From Brassica napus (Eukaryota; Streptophyta; Magnoliopsida; Brassicales; Brassicaceae), in assembly GCF_020379485.1 (NCBI RefSeq), contig NC_063452.1, positions 52,018,439-52,082,438 of the forward strand: a stretch of DNA of 64,000 bases, in the 5' to 3' direction. The translations under genes and the position numbers were made by a program. Of the stretch, positions 46,333 to 55,868 are shown one piece after another. Under the pieces are notes generated by a model. That model did no database searches. It was not told the DNA's origin and worked only from the letters and a program-made list of their open reading frames with translations. Within the stretch, counting starts at the first letter, position 1. Every line of letters begins with the position of its first letter.

Positions 46333-49300
46333 TCGGCAACCATTGTTGGCCAGTAAAAGCCAAGGCTTTTTACTTTAAGGGCCAGCGCTCGTCCACCTGA
46401 ATGGTTCCCCGCCGCTCCTTCGTGGGTTTCGGCCATGGCAAGAGATGCTTCTTCTCCATCGAGGCATGTTAACAGGACTTTGGCGGAGGTCCAACGATGT
46501 AGTCTCCCATCGATGAGAACGTAGTTCGCACTCTTGGTTTTCAGTCGACGGGCCTCCCATTTGTTTTGCGGAAGCGATCCGTCTGAAAGAAAACGAATAA
46601 ATGGGGTTCGCCAGTCACACGGTCGATCGCTTGATTCGCTTGTATCCATCTCTTCTGATGCGTCGATTGCTACTACGTGATCGCTCTCATCGTGCGATAG
46701 AGTGATGCTTGGTTTGTCAATCTGTTGAATTGGGATGGTCCGCTTTACTTGATCTCTTGGGTTGCTCCCAAGCGCCGCTAGAGCATCTGCACAGACGTTT
46801 TCTCCGCGGGGAATCCTTGTTAGTTGAAAAGACTCGAATGTTTTGGTTAGGTCTTGTACAACTTTAAGGTAGGCGTCCATTCGTTCGTTCCTAGCGTCGT
46901 AGTCCCCGCTAAATTGATTAGCAACCAATTGAGAGTCGCAGTAGGCGTGGATGCGCTTTGCTTGGACTGCTTGCGCAAGGCGTAATCCAGCAATGAGGGA
47001 TTCGTACTCTGCTTCGTTGTTAGATGCTTTGAAACCAAGTCGGAATGATTGCTGGAGCAACTCGCCTGTGGGGGATTGGAGGTGGATACCGATTCCAGAG
47101 CCCTTAGTGGAGGATGACCCGTCGACGTGCAAGATCCAGGTGGCGTCGGGCAGTTGTAAATCTTGTTCGAGTTCCGGTGTTAGCTCGATGAGAAAATCAG
47201 CCAACACTTGGGACTTCGCGGCTGGTTTGCTTTGAAACGTGACGTCGTATTCACTAAGCTCGATGGCCCACTTCGAAAGTCTACCCGAGTGATTGGAGTT
47301 CTGCATGACGGTTCGTAGTGGTAGGTTTGTCAGGACGATGATCGAATGAGATTGGAAATAAGGCCGAAGTTTCCTTGCTGAAGTCATAACTGCCAGCGCC
47401 ATCTTTTCGAGTGTCGAATAGCGAGTTTCTGCGTCCGTCATGCGTTGGCTGGTATAGAATATTGGGCGTTGCTCGCCTCGTTCATCTTTGACGAGCACGC
47501 TACTCACAGCAGCGTCAGAGACTGCAATATACAGGTATAACGTATCTCCTTTGTCTGGCTTGGCCAACACGGGCGGCGTCGTAAGATAACGCTTGAGCTG
47601 TTCGAATGCTTCCTCGCAGCGTTCGTTCCAAATGAATTTCTTGTTGCCGCGCAGCAGGTCGTAAAATGGGAGGCATTTATCAGTCGATCGTGATATAAAT
47701 CGATTGAGGGCTGCTATTCGACCGGTCAACCGTTGTATCTCGCGACTGTTTTTGGGACTAGGAAGGTCGAGGATGGCAGTTATCTGCTTTGGGTTCGCCT
47801 CAATCCCCCTTTGAGTGACTATGTATCCAAGGAATTCACCGGATGTTACGCCGAAGGTGCATTTCGTTGGATTAAGCTTCATCCCGTACTTGTTCAAAAT
47901 GAAGAAACAATCTTTGAGATGGTCGATATGGTCTGTTGCCTTTTGGGACTTTACCAGCATGTCATCAATGTACACTTCCATTGTGGCTCCCAATCGCTCG
48001 GCGAACATCTTATTGACGAGTCGTTGGTACGTCGCGCCAGCATTCTTTAGACCAAAGGGCATTACTTTGTAGCAGTATATCTCGCGGTCAGTGATGAACG
48101 CCGTTTTCTCTCGATCGTCTGGATGCATCATTATTTGGTTGTAACCGGAAAAAGCATCCATGAATGTCAGTAGCTCGTTTCCCGTTGTTGATTCGACCAG
48201 TCGATCAATGTGAGGGAGAGGAAAGCTGTCTTTAGGACATGCTTTGTTGAGGTCTGTGAAATCGACGCAGACCCTCCATTTGCCATTCTTCTTCTTTACG
48301 ACGACTGGATTTGCTAGCCATTCGGGATACTTCACTTCCGTGATGGAACCTGCGTTCAGCAATCGGTCGACCTCTTCGTTGATGGCCTTTGATCGTTCGG
48401 GGCCGAGCTTGCGCCTTTTTTGACGGATTGGTTTGAATGTTGGGTCGACGTTGAGCTCGTGTGTAGTGACGCCCGGGTCGATCCCTTTCATGTCGGAGGT
48501 AGACCAAGCAAAAGTGGAGACGTTATCCCTGAGAAACGAAATGATCTTGCCTTTCGTGTCGTGGGGAAGGTGGGCGCCGACTCGGACGATCTTGGTTTGG
48601 TCACTGTCGTCGATGGTTACCTCGAGAATCTCTTCCTTGAAAGGGTATATCTTCTGGATTGGTTTGGCGACTGAGTTAACGTGGGAAGTTGCCTTGCGGT
48701 TTTTTATCTCGGCGACGAGGAGATCTCGAGCAGCTGCTTGGTCGCCCCGAAGAGTAATGATCCGTCCATCGTTACCAGCAAATTTGATACATTGGTGATA
48801 GGTCGAAGGGATAGCCTTCATCGCATGGATCCATGGTGTGCCCAGGATTGCGTTATATGGAGCGTGAACGTCGATGACGGAGAACTTGACGTTTTTGGCG
48901 ATGCCTTCGGCGTACACTCGCAAGCGTATCGTTCCGAGCATGGTCTCGGTTGACCCGTTAAAACCTGTTAGCGATCGCGCGGAAGGTTTCATGTCGTCGA
49001 GGCTTACCCCCATCTTGACGAGTGTTCTTTTAAAGATGAGATCGACTGAACTGCCAGTGTCCACGAGGACTTTGGTGACCGTGCAGTCACTAATTCCGAC
49101 GTCAACGAGGAGTGAATCGTTGGGCGGCATGTGGACACCTGCTGCGTCTTCGGCAGAAAAGGTGATTGGAGGACTAGCCTCTGGAGTGGTAGGCCAGCGC
49201 TTAGTTGTGATTGCCTTCCGTCGGAACGCTTTCACAGATCTGACGGAGTCGTTGCCAGGAGGGGATCCTCCCATGATTACGTTCAAGTGCTGAAACTGCT

Positions 49301-51329
49301 CTTGGTGCTCTTCCTCGGGTTGTACCGTTCGTTCAGCTCTAAGTGAATTGAGACGTGTACGCAGATCTTGAGTCTTGCGTTGGTATGGAACGATCGGCTC
49401 TGGCTCCGCTTTCGAACGGTCGATCTTGCATCGTTTGAGTTTTTCGCGAAGATCCGGGATCTTCGAGTTAAGCTTAATTCGAAGATCCGTCATCTCGACA
49501 CAACCGGATTGGTCGTTTGACAACATTTCCCGTTTAAGTTTGTCTTGCCGATGGAGTGGATCTTTTCTCTTTGCGTCTAGGACATGTCTAGCGTCTGAAA
49601 CATTGAGCTTTCTTATGGAACGACTGATCCTAGGCGGCGCACCATCGATCTCCATAAGCGTACTGCTGCTTTCTATTGTTCGCGCCGAAGTGTCAGTGAG
49701 AGTGGGGCTTTCGACCATCTTTCCGGATTTTTGGTTGAGTGAGTAACGTAGATCGTCCTTCGGCATTACCGTTGTAGATGGCGTGGCTCGGATTGTGAAA
49801 ATCTTTCGCAGAGTTTTTGGTTTTTCTTCGTCGGAGGTTGACTCCTCGTCATGATGCGATTGGTCGCCATCATCTGTCGGAGGGGAGTTCTCTTCTTTCT
49901 TTTCATTGGACTTTTTCTTCTTATCCTTGCTCTTGCTCCAACTTTTACTGTTTTTGGTCGTCTTTGGTTTTGGTGGTTCGACCTCGGTACGACCGTCGCT
50001 GGTGGAGGCGAGCCATGCCTCGTAGAGGTGTCTGCATTCTTTGGTGTCATGACCTCTCATATCATGATACTTGCAGAACTTGTTCTGGTCGTACGAGCTC
50101 TTAGAGTTGGCGGGCGCAGGTTTGCGGGACTGCTGCGCCTTTCCTTCGGTATCGCGTTCCCATACGTTCCACCCTGGTTCACGTACCGCGGCAACTACGC
50201 CAGATTGATCGTCTTCGGTGACGGCGTAGACAGGTCCTTTCTTTTGGTAAGGGGCGTGCTGTCGTGGCTCCTGGGCGTTCGATGTCTTCGATGCCGTTGG
50301 CTTTAGAGCATGTTGCTTGGCGTTGTAAGCTCGCCTGTCTTCGTCCATTTTGATAAAGTTCTTTGAGTCGTGCAGAGCGTCTTCGATGGTTATGGTTGGG
50401 TTAGTCCCGAGGTACTCGCGAAACTTGGAGTTGATCCAAAGAGCGTTGGTCAAAGCTTCGACGGTAGTGTGATCCGGGGTAGATACCGTTGATAGTACTT
50501 GCTTGAATCTTTCCATAAAGTCCTTCAGACTCTCGTTTTGCGATTGGGACAACTTCCATAGGTCGGCCATGGATGTTCCTTGACGAGACCACATGATATA
50601 GTTTTTGAGGAAAGAGGCGGACAGGTCGTCGAAGCTATCGATCGAACCTTCTTTCAAATGTGAAAACCAACTTAGGGCCGATCCGGAAAGGCTCTCGACG
50701 AAGAGTTGGCAGAGGCCTGCGTCTTTCTCTTCGTCGGAAAAGTGATTTCGACCCATAGCGATGTTGAAAGCGGTCATGTGATCGGTCGGATCTGAATCTC
50801 CCTTGTATGGAGGGATACGGAGTTTCTCCGTCTTCTTGATTTTGACTTTCGTTATTCTCTGAGTGAAAGGGTTTCGCCGGGTGGTGGCGAGAACACGTTC
50901 GATCTCTGGTGTGGATGCCTTGACATGATGTATCTTAGAATGGATATCCCGCAGTGAGAGTTGCAGATCGGCGATCTGGCGGCTAGTCAGAGAGTCTGAG
51001 CCGTCAGTCGTTTGTGCAACCTCACCGTTCGTAGGGTTTGCTTCTTCTGTTGGTCGTTCGACTCCAAGATTAGGGTTTGCGGTTGCGAACAACCTTCTTC
51101 TTGCCGTTTCCGCCCTGTCGTTTTCGCCATCTAGGGTTCCGAGAGCAGCAGCGAGTGCGGCCAGACGGTCGCTCGTGGCTTTGTTGGTTTCTTCTTGTTG
51201 GATGAAACGTGCCATGATGGCCTGCATCATCTCGGGAACGGATTGGTTCGGTGCGACCGGAGCATCGGGAGCCGGCGTAACAGAGACCGACGGTCGGTTA
51301 CCGTCAGCGGGTGTGTCGTCAGGACTCAT
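46248..51329 (-). CDS. Tat gag-pol polyprotein (gag, PR, RT, dual RNase H, integrase zinc finger)
   Basis: The 1,693-residue ORF starts MSPDDTPADG, 48 bp inside the 5' LTR. Domains in order are: gag at about 165-335; a Cys/His knuckle at 419-432 (C419, H422, H427, C432); a retropepsin with DTGSS at 757-761; reverse transcriptase at about 985-1180 with YIDD at 1120-1123; a Ty3-type RNase H at about 1230-1385 with weakened catalytic residues; a second, archaeal-like RNase H at about 1398-1525 with D1403, E1439, D1465 and D1515; and the H2C2 integrase finger (H1636, H1643, C1674, C1677). The tandem RNase H domains place it in the Tat clade. It ends prematurely through a frameshift just after the integrase finger, with the remainder at 46332-45376. 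Confidence 0.93.
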   Translation of the reverse strand: MSPDDTPADGNRPSVSVTPAPDAPVAPNQSVPEMMQAIMARFIQQEETNKATSDRLAALAAALGTLDGENDRAETARRRLFATANPNLGVERPTEEANPTNGEVAQTTDGSDSLTSRQIADLQLSLRDIHSKIHHVKASTPEIERVLATTRRNPFTQRITKVKIKKTEKLRIPPYKGDSDPTDHMTAFNIAMGRNHFSDEEKDAGLCQLFVESLSGSALSWFSHLKEGSIDSFDDLSASFLKNYIMWSRQGTSMADLWKLSQSQNESLKDFMERFKQVLSTVSTPDHTTVEALTNALWINSKFREYLGTNPTITIEDALHDSKNFIKMDEDRRAYNAKQHALKPTASKTSNAQEPRQHAPYQKKGPVYAVTEDDQSGVVAAVREPGWNVWERDTEGKAQQSRKPAPANSKSSYDQNKFCKYHDMRGHDTKECRHLYEAWLASTSDGRTEVEPPKPKTTKNSKSWSKSKDKKKKSNEKKEENSPPTDDGDQSHHDEESTSDEEKPKTLRKIFTIRATPSTTVMPKDDLRYSLNQKSGKMVESPTLTDTSARTIESSSTLMEIDGAPPRISRSIRKLNVSDARHVLDAKRKDPLHRQDKLKREMLSNDQSGCVEMTDLRIKLNSKIPDLREKLKRCKIDRSKAEPEPIVPYQRKTQDLRTRLNSLRAERTVQPEEEHQEQFQHLNVIMGGSPPGNDSVRSVKAFRRKAITTKRWPTTPEASPPITFSAEDAAGVHMPPNDSLLVDVGISDCTVTKVLVDTGSSVDLIFKRTLVKMGVSLDDMKPSARSLTGFNGSTETMLGTIRLRVYAEGIAKNVKFSVIDVHAPYNAILGTPWIHAMKAIPSTYHQCIKFAGNDGRIITLRGDQAAARDLLVAEIKNRKATSHVNSVAKPIQKIYPFKEEILEVTIDDSDQTKIVRVGAHLPHDTKGKIISFLRDNVSTFAWSTSDMKGIDPGVTTHELNVDPTFKPIRQKRRKLGPERSKAINEEVDRLLNAGSITEVKYPEWLANPVVVKKKNGKWRVCVDFTDLNKACPKDSFPLPHIDRLVESTTGNELLTFMDAFSGYNQIMMHPDDREKTAFITDREIYCYKVMPFGLKNAGATYQRLVNKMFAERLGATMEVYIDDMLVKSQKATDHIDHLKDCFFILNKYGMKLNPTKCTFGVTSGEFLGYIVTQRGIEANPKQITAILDLPSPKNSREIQRLTGRIAALNRFISRSTDKCLPFYDLLRGNKKFIWNERCEEAFEQLKRYLTTPPVLAKPDKGDTLYLYIAVSDAAVSSVLVKDERGEQRPIFYTSQRMTDAETRYSTLEKMALAVMTSARKLRPYFQSHSIIVLTNLPLRTVMQNSNHSGRLSKWAIELSEYDVTFQSKPAAKSQVLADFLIELTPELEQDLQLPDATWILHVDGSSSTKGSGIGIHLQSPTGELLQQSFRLGFKASNNEAEYESLIAGLRLAQAVQAKRIHAYCDSQLVANQFSGDYDARNERMDAYLKVVQDLTKTFESFQLTRIPRGENVCADALAALGSNPRDQVKRTIPIQQIDKPSITLSHDESDHVVAIDASEEMDTSESSDRPCDWRTPFIRFLSDGSLPQNKWEARRLKTKSANYVLIDGRLHRWTSAKVLLTCLDGEEASLAMAETHEGAAGNHSGGRALALKVKSLGFYWPTMVADCETYARKCDKCQRHAPTYTVRPKFYEL

Positions 51330-51358
51330 ACTGAGTTTGTGAACGTTACTCTGTAAGG

Positions 51359-51375
51359 CCCCACGGTGGGCGCCA
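51359..51375 (-). other. Primer-binding site of the Tat element
   Basis: On the minus strand TGGCGCCCACCGTGGGG begins two bases after the 5' LTR. The TGG start complements the CCA end of a tRNA. I cannot name the tRNA with confidence. Confidence 0.8.
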
Positions 51376-51377
51376 AA

Positions 51378-51950
51378 TGTTGAATACGAGTTTGGTAGGT
51401 TGAATGATAGTGAAATGAACTCGGTTTTAGTGGGTCTTACAAAGACGTTCTATTCACAATATGAGGTAAACAGTCGAGGTTACAAAGAGATTAGAGAAAG
51501 AAGGAAAAGGTCGGAGCTTTGTTGAAAGGCTCAGACAGAAACACTAAGCAAGGCGATTGATCGTAAACCCTAGATCTTGCCGTCAATCTCTTAGTGTCTA
51601 TTTGCGGATCCCTTCCTTCCTTCCATTCGTTCTCCTTTTATAGGCTCTACATGTCTCTCACTCGTTCGCCCTGGCAGTTTGGGCTTAATTTGATGTTTAA
51701 TGGGCTGTCCAGCCGAGCGATAGCTTGATGGGCCGATACTGGTCCAGTCGGTCATTTGATCGTGAGGCTGAGTCGATCGAGCGATGGCCTGATGATCCAA
51801 GACTGATCTAGTTGATCGGGAGGCCCAAATGATTAGCTTGGATTCCAACACCGATCGTCATGTTAGATCCTGGTTAGTCTCCTGATAAGATTGGTCCGAA
51901 TCTTATTAACCGACGGGCCTTGTGTGAGAATGCTAAATTCCTCTCTAACA
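51378..51950 (-). repeat. Tat 5' LTR (573 bp)
   Basis: This is the promoter copy. CCTATAAAAGG on the minus strand at about 51633-51643 is the TATA box. It is nearly identical to the 3' LTR. Confidence 0.93.
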
Positions 51951-52880
51951 GGTGGCTTTATCAGCAATGAGGATGTCTATCTTATCCTGTAGAGCTTTCA
52001 ACTCCTTCCTCGTCTGCTTATCATCTGTTCGACTGCCTCTGTCGTGGTCTCTACTGTAGACTGCATCACTCTTTATCATGTTGTCAACCAGCTCCTCTGC
52101 ATCTTCCTCAGTTCTCCCCAAGAAGAACTCATTGCTAGCTGTATCCAGTCTGGCCCTATACTTAGGAAGAGCACCACGGTAGAATGTGCTCAGCAAGCTC
52201 TCCTTAGAGAAACCATGGTGTGGGCATTGAGCTTGGTAGCCCTTGAATCTCTCCCAGGCTTCACTGAAGCCTTCCAAGTTCTTCTGTTGAAAGCTGAAAA
52301 TCTCATTTCTCAGCTTAGCAGTTCTTGAAGTAGAGAAGAGCTTCTCCAAGAATGCTTTCTTGCAGTCATCCCAAGTGGTGATAGAGTCGCTGGGTAGAGA
52401 CTTCTCCCACTGACGTGCCTTATCCCCCAAAGAGAAAGGGAATAGCTTGAGCTTTAAGGCATCTTCGGACACACCATTGGTTTTTGACAACCCACAGTAG
52501 CTGTCGAACTTGTCCAAGTGATCAAATGGGTCCTCTAGAGCCAAGCCATGATACTTGTTGTTCTCAATCACGTTGAGGAGTCCTGATTTGATCTCAAAGT
52601 TGTTGGCTGCCACGGCGGGTGCTCGGATTCCCAATATATGACCATGAATGTTGGGGCGGTCATAAGTGCCAATGGGTCGAGCTGCTCGCTGTGGTGGAAC
52701 GTTGTTAGCTCCATTGCCGTTCGCATCATTTTGAGGTATGTCTCCCATATCAGTATCCAATCTCTGCAAGTGAGCTTGTTGCTCTTCTTCTCTTCTCTTT
52801 CTAGCACACTCTCTCTCTAAAGCTCTAATGTCTGCTGCTCTTGGAACTAGGTTTGATGGACCCCTGCTCCGCAAGTTCAT
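51951..52880 (-). CDS. Athila-like gag N-terminal part, interrupted by the Tat element
   Basis: The start is placed at MNLRSRGPSNLVPR (52880), because the upstream frame to 52952 is a hydrophobic read-through of a pyrimidine tract ending in CATCTACAG, which looks like a splice acceptor of a leader intron. The frame contains the gag domain (GLALEDPFDHLDKFDSYCG, KLFPFSLGDKARQWEKSLP, WDDCKKAFLEKLF) and a Lys/Glu tail. At 51951 it meets the Tat LTR. Removing the Tat element and one GGTGG keeps the frame open into 40120, so gag was intact when the Tat element landed. Confidence 0.85.
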
Positions 52881-52991
52881 ACACCTGTAGATGAAAGGGA
52901 GGTGAAGAAGGAGAATCAGTAACAAAAGAAAATAAAAATGACTTAGTCTCAAGTAAGTGACTAAATCTCAGTGTTCAAATCTACTCAGAAT

Positions 52992-53007
52992 TTGGCAACG
53001 GCGCAAA
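52992..53007 (-). other. Primer-binding site of the Athila-like element
   Basis: On the minus strand TTTGCGCCGTTGCCAA follows the 5' LTR by two bases. Athila elements use TGGCGCCGTTGCC (tRNA-Asp), so one base in the invariant TGG is altered here. Confidence 0.75.
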
Positions 53008-53009
53008 TT

Positions 53010-54366
53010 TGATGTTAGGAGTTTTCAAGGCTCCTAAGACAAATGATGTAGTATAAAAGATTGTCGAACCAGTTCTGAGGGATATCAAAGCACCGAGAAT
53101 GCAAGTACTCACTTAATCTAAGTGCAACCAATGATTTAGATGAGTTTTAAACTACTACTAATACTAGAAAGCAATTACAGAATGATACTTTCTTGACTAA
53201 GGGAAAAGAGAACTCATGGGCATAGGGATTAGACCTTGGGTGATCAAGTTTCGAACTAAGGATGGCAAGTGATCAATCAAACTATCGTCCTTAAGCCTAG
53301 ACACAATTCTAAGCAAGCTCTATTTCTAGATAAATGTTCATTTGCTAACATATCTCAAACAACAAATGTCTTTGGTTGAATAATATGAAAGCAATCATTA
53401 CTAACAAGTCTATTAGCTATTTTAGCACCTTTAACAACAAATGTCTTTGGCAAAGTATACTAAAAGCCTAGGAGAGTTGTCTCGGGCATTTCATCAAACA
53501 CCTTTTGGGTGGGAAATGCCTATCGATCAACTTTTGAGTGGCCAACTCAGAAGATGCATTATGAATACTCTACTAGCAAGGAACAAGAATGATCTACACT
53601 AAAACATCCTAGAACTAACCTAATCACCCTTAATCTCCCTAACCCGTGAATTCAAAAGGTGATTACTCACTAATCTCCATGATTGCTCTTAAACCCATAT
53701 TGGATTTCAGATTAATCATGTAGATGAATAGATAAGAAATCAACAAGAACACAAGATGAAAGCAATGAAATCTGAATCAAAAGAAGTTTTACTAGTTGTT
53801 CCCTAGAAAAGAGATCCTCTGCCTCCAATGGCTTACAAAAGTATTTAACTTAGGTTTAGGCAATGTAAAACATGCATAATAAAATGACCAAAAGGCCCTT
53901 AGAAAACATGAGTTCGACAGGCAAATAGACGCGGAGCGACCTCGGCATGTCGCTCCGGCCTTCGGGAGCGACCTCATTGGATCGCTCTGAGAGGTCGCTC
54001 CGGGCTTCGTTTTGTGTCGTCTCGCCATGGAAACGCGAGCGACCTCGGAGCGTCGCTCTGAGAGGGGTGTCTCACGATAGAAACGCGAGCGACCTCTCCA
54101 TGTCGCTCCGGGATGTGTGTCACAGCGACTTCACGGCGTCGCTCCGGTGAGGTCGCTCTTGTGCGCTGCTCGTCCGTTGATCGCTTTAAACACTTCTTTT
54201 GAGCTCCAAATGCATCCAAATGCCTCCAAGAACTCCATGTGGCACTACAACACCTGATAAAGACTCATGTATGCAAAATGCAACCTAAGCGTGGCTAAAT
54301 CCTAGTCTATATGATCAAAATGCACATGGGTGAATGGATAAGACAATGGAAATATGCAAGATATCA
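53010..54366 (-). repeat. Athila-like 5' LTR (1,357 bp)
   Basis: Same boundaries as the 3' LTR. Its GC-rich array (about 53930-54170) has fewer or rearranged units. Its first bases supply an immediate stop codon to the interrupted DUF547 exon. Confidence 0.93.
53930..54170. repeat. Array of AGCGACCTC...GTCGCTC palindromes, 5' LTR
   Basis: This is the counterpart of the array at 36520-36785 with at least two unit-level differences: the GACAAGTCGCTCC unit is absent, and an ATCGCTCTGAGAGGTCGCTC unit is present only here. Confidence 0.85.
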
Positions 54367-54436
54367 ATACTCCATTTTAGATTTCTCTAGCTCTGTTGCC
54401 ACTCCATCTCCGGTGTATATCCTCACCTTCAATATT

Positions 54437-54660
54437 TTTTTTTTTTTTGATAATCCAGGGTTCCCCGCTTCGCGGGTCATTCCCTGGGCCCGGTCAGGCA
54501 GCGGGCCAGCTTCACCCGGGAGGTTTTTCCCTGAGCCCGAAGGCCCAGTACCCACTTTAGTAACAGGGATGAGCAGTTCGCCTCCGGCTGGCGTCGAACC
54601 CGGAAGCATGACATTTGGCCCCCAAGGCTCTAACCAGTAGAGCTGACTCATCCCGTCAAA
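54437..54660 (-). mobile_element. tRNA-derived SINE at a splice acceptor
   Basis: On the minus strand it starts GACGGGATGAGTCAGCTCTA with an A-box-like TGAGTCAGCTCTACTGG and a B box GGTTCGACGCC. A GC-rich body and a poly(A) tail follow (poly(T) 54437-54448 on the plus strand). A perfect 11-bp duplication, CCTTCAATATT, flanks it (54426-54436 and 54661-54671). The duplication includes the acceptor AG of the last DUF547 intron, so an intact acceptor was rebuilt on the exon side. It is not a functional tRNA, because it lacks cloverleaf arms. Confidence 0.85.
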
Positions 54661-55505
54661 CCTTCAATATTATTGTTAGAAAATTAAATAAGTAACCATT
54701 AATTGTGATAATCTATAATTTTAAAATGATAATGTACAGTTTTTATATATATAACAGATCTCTATTTTATCTATCAAGTGCTTGAAATAGTGAACATAAA
54801 AAATACAACACTGCTCTAATGATACTAAGAATGCTAATTAACCTTATAAGTTAATTCAAAGTATAGACATTAAAAGGTTCATTGTAATAGATTGCTTTAA
54901 CAAAAGTGAGTATAACCCTTTTTTTTTTAAGTATAACTTACTGCAGGAGAGGATCGAGTTCCGCATGAGAGAGCAAATATGATGTTAGGATCCGTTGTTT
55001 CTATGCCGTATAGTTTACGAATGATCATTTCTTCGCGATCCTATGATTATATATGCATGTGCTTAGCGAATTCTTAGAAGATTAGTCTGATAAATTGAAG
55101 ATGATTATTGAAATTTTACATATACCTTACTCATGGTAGAGTTTGCAGGCTTCCGTAGAATACAATGCTCTATGGTATTAGCACTTATGTTTTTGCCTCC
55201 AACATTTATTGTAGCCTATAATTTGTACTTCGGTTAGTGCATAATTTTAATGGGTACGTATGAGTAATTTGGAGTTGGTTCATCTAGTGTTTATTTTAGA
55301 AGGGTAAAAAAAACATACCTTATTGTAAACAAGAGATTGTAATTTCTCAGTTGTTTTTGGAACTCCATGTTGTAAATATCCCTGGTCATACGTGGAAGTA
55401 ATTAGAATACGTATATACATAAATATGGACGTTGATTTGTATTTAAAAAGAACAAAATATCAAGTCTCTTGTAATCAATAAGAATATCGAAGTAGAGCAT
55501 TTTAC

Positions 55506-55868
55506 TATTAGACACAAAGTATCCCACGTCGGTAGTTGGAAGGGATCCTAAGTAATATATAAGATAGATGGACCACTCTACTTATCACCAATTGATTTTA
55601 AGTTGGAAGCCCGTCAAGCTTAACATGGTATCAGAGCCCGATCCACGAAGTCCAACCCAATCCATCGATCTGGCCCAAAGTTGGCCTATCGATCATTGCC
55701 CGAGCATTCCGAGATTGACGCTCAAAGAGCCATCATCTCGAAGGGGCGTATTAGACACAAAGTAACCCACATCGGTAGTTGGAAGGGATCCAAAGTAATA
55801 TATAAGATAGATGAGCCACTCCACTTATCACCAATTGATTTTACGTTAGAAGCTCATCTAGCTTAACA
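55506..55868 (+). mobile_element. TRIM (miniature LTR element), 363 bp
   Basis: Two 120-bp terminal repeats (55506-55625 and 55749-55868) begin TATTAGACACAAAG and end AGCTTAACA. Directly after the first is TGGTATCAGAGC, the 12-nt tRNA-iMet primer site, and before the second is a purine tract, CGAAGGGGCG. The flanks TTTAC and ATTAC are a near-perfect 5-bp duplication. The structure matches the Katydid/Br-type TRIMs of Brassicaceae. It lies within the first bases of a DUF547 intron and leaves the donor GTAAT intact. Confidence 0.92.
55626..55637 (+). other. tRNA-iMet primer-binding site of the TRIM
   Basis: TGGTATCAGAGC follows the first terminal repeat without a gap. Confidence 0.92.

Larger units (their letters stand above)
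40121..51950 (-). mobile_element. Tat-lineage Ty3/Gypsy retrotransposon (11.8 kb), nested
   Basis: The LTRs are 573 bp each (40121-40693 and 51378-51950), begin and end TGTTAGAG...TTCAACA on the minus strand, and differ at 3 positions by my count. Target duplications GGTGG flank the element. The gag-pol frame carries two RNase H domains in tandem, the diagnostic feature of the Tat clade. A spliced antisense gene lies between integrase and the 3' LTR, also typical of that clade. The frame breaks once in integrase and once in the antisense gene, so this copy is probably not autonomous despite its youth. Confidence 0.93.
35598..54366 (-). mobile_element. Non-autonomous Athila-like LTR retrotransposon with nested Tat element
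   Basis: The LTRs at 35598-36981 and 53010-54366 begin TGATATCTTG and end CCTAACATCA on the minus strand. The target duplication ATACT is perfect (35593-35597 and 54367-54371). A polypurine tract AAGTTTGGGGGAGT adjoins the 3' LTR. The primer-binding region TTTGCGCCGTTGCCAA adjoins the 5' LTR and resembles the tRNA-Asp type site of Athila. The interior codes only for gag and a retropepsin; no RT, RNase H or integrase is present once the Tat element (40121-51950) is excluded. It interrupts the last exon of a DUF547 gene. Confidence 0.93.

Noticed and set aside
46037..51200. Plus-strand and alternative-frame ORFs across the Tat gag-pol
   Set aside because: All overlap the 1,693-residue polyprotein with recognisable PR, RT, RNase H and integrase motifs.
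52881..52952. Hydrophobic N-terminal extension of the Athila gag (possible signal peptide)
   Set aside because: The hydrophobic residues come from translating a pyrimidine tract that ends in a CAG splice acceptor; the gag start at 52880 fits the family better.
54437..54660. tRNA gene suggested by A-box and GGTTCGA B-box
   Set aside because: No acceptor, D or anticodon arms can be paired, while the poly(A) tail and target duplication show a SINE.
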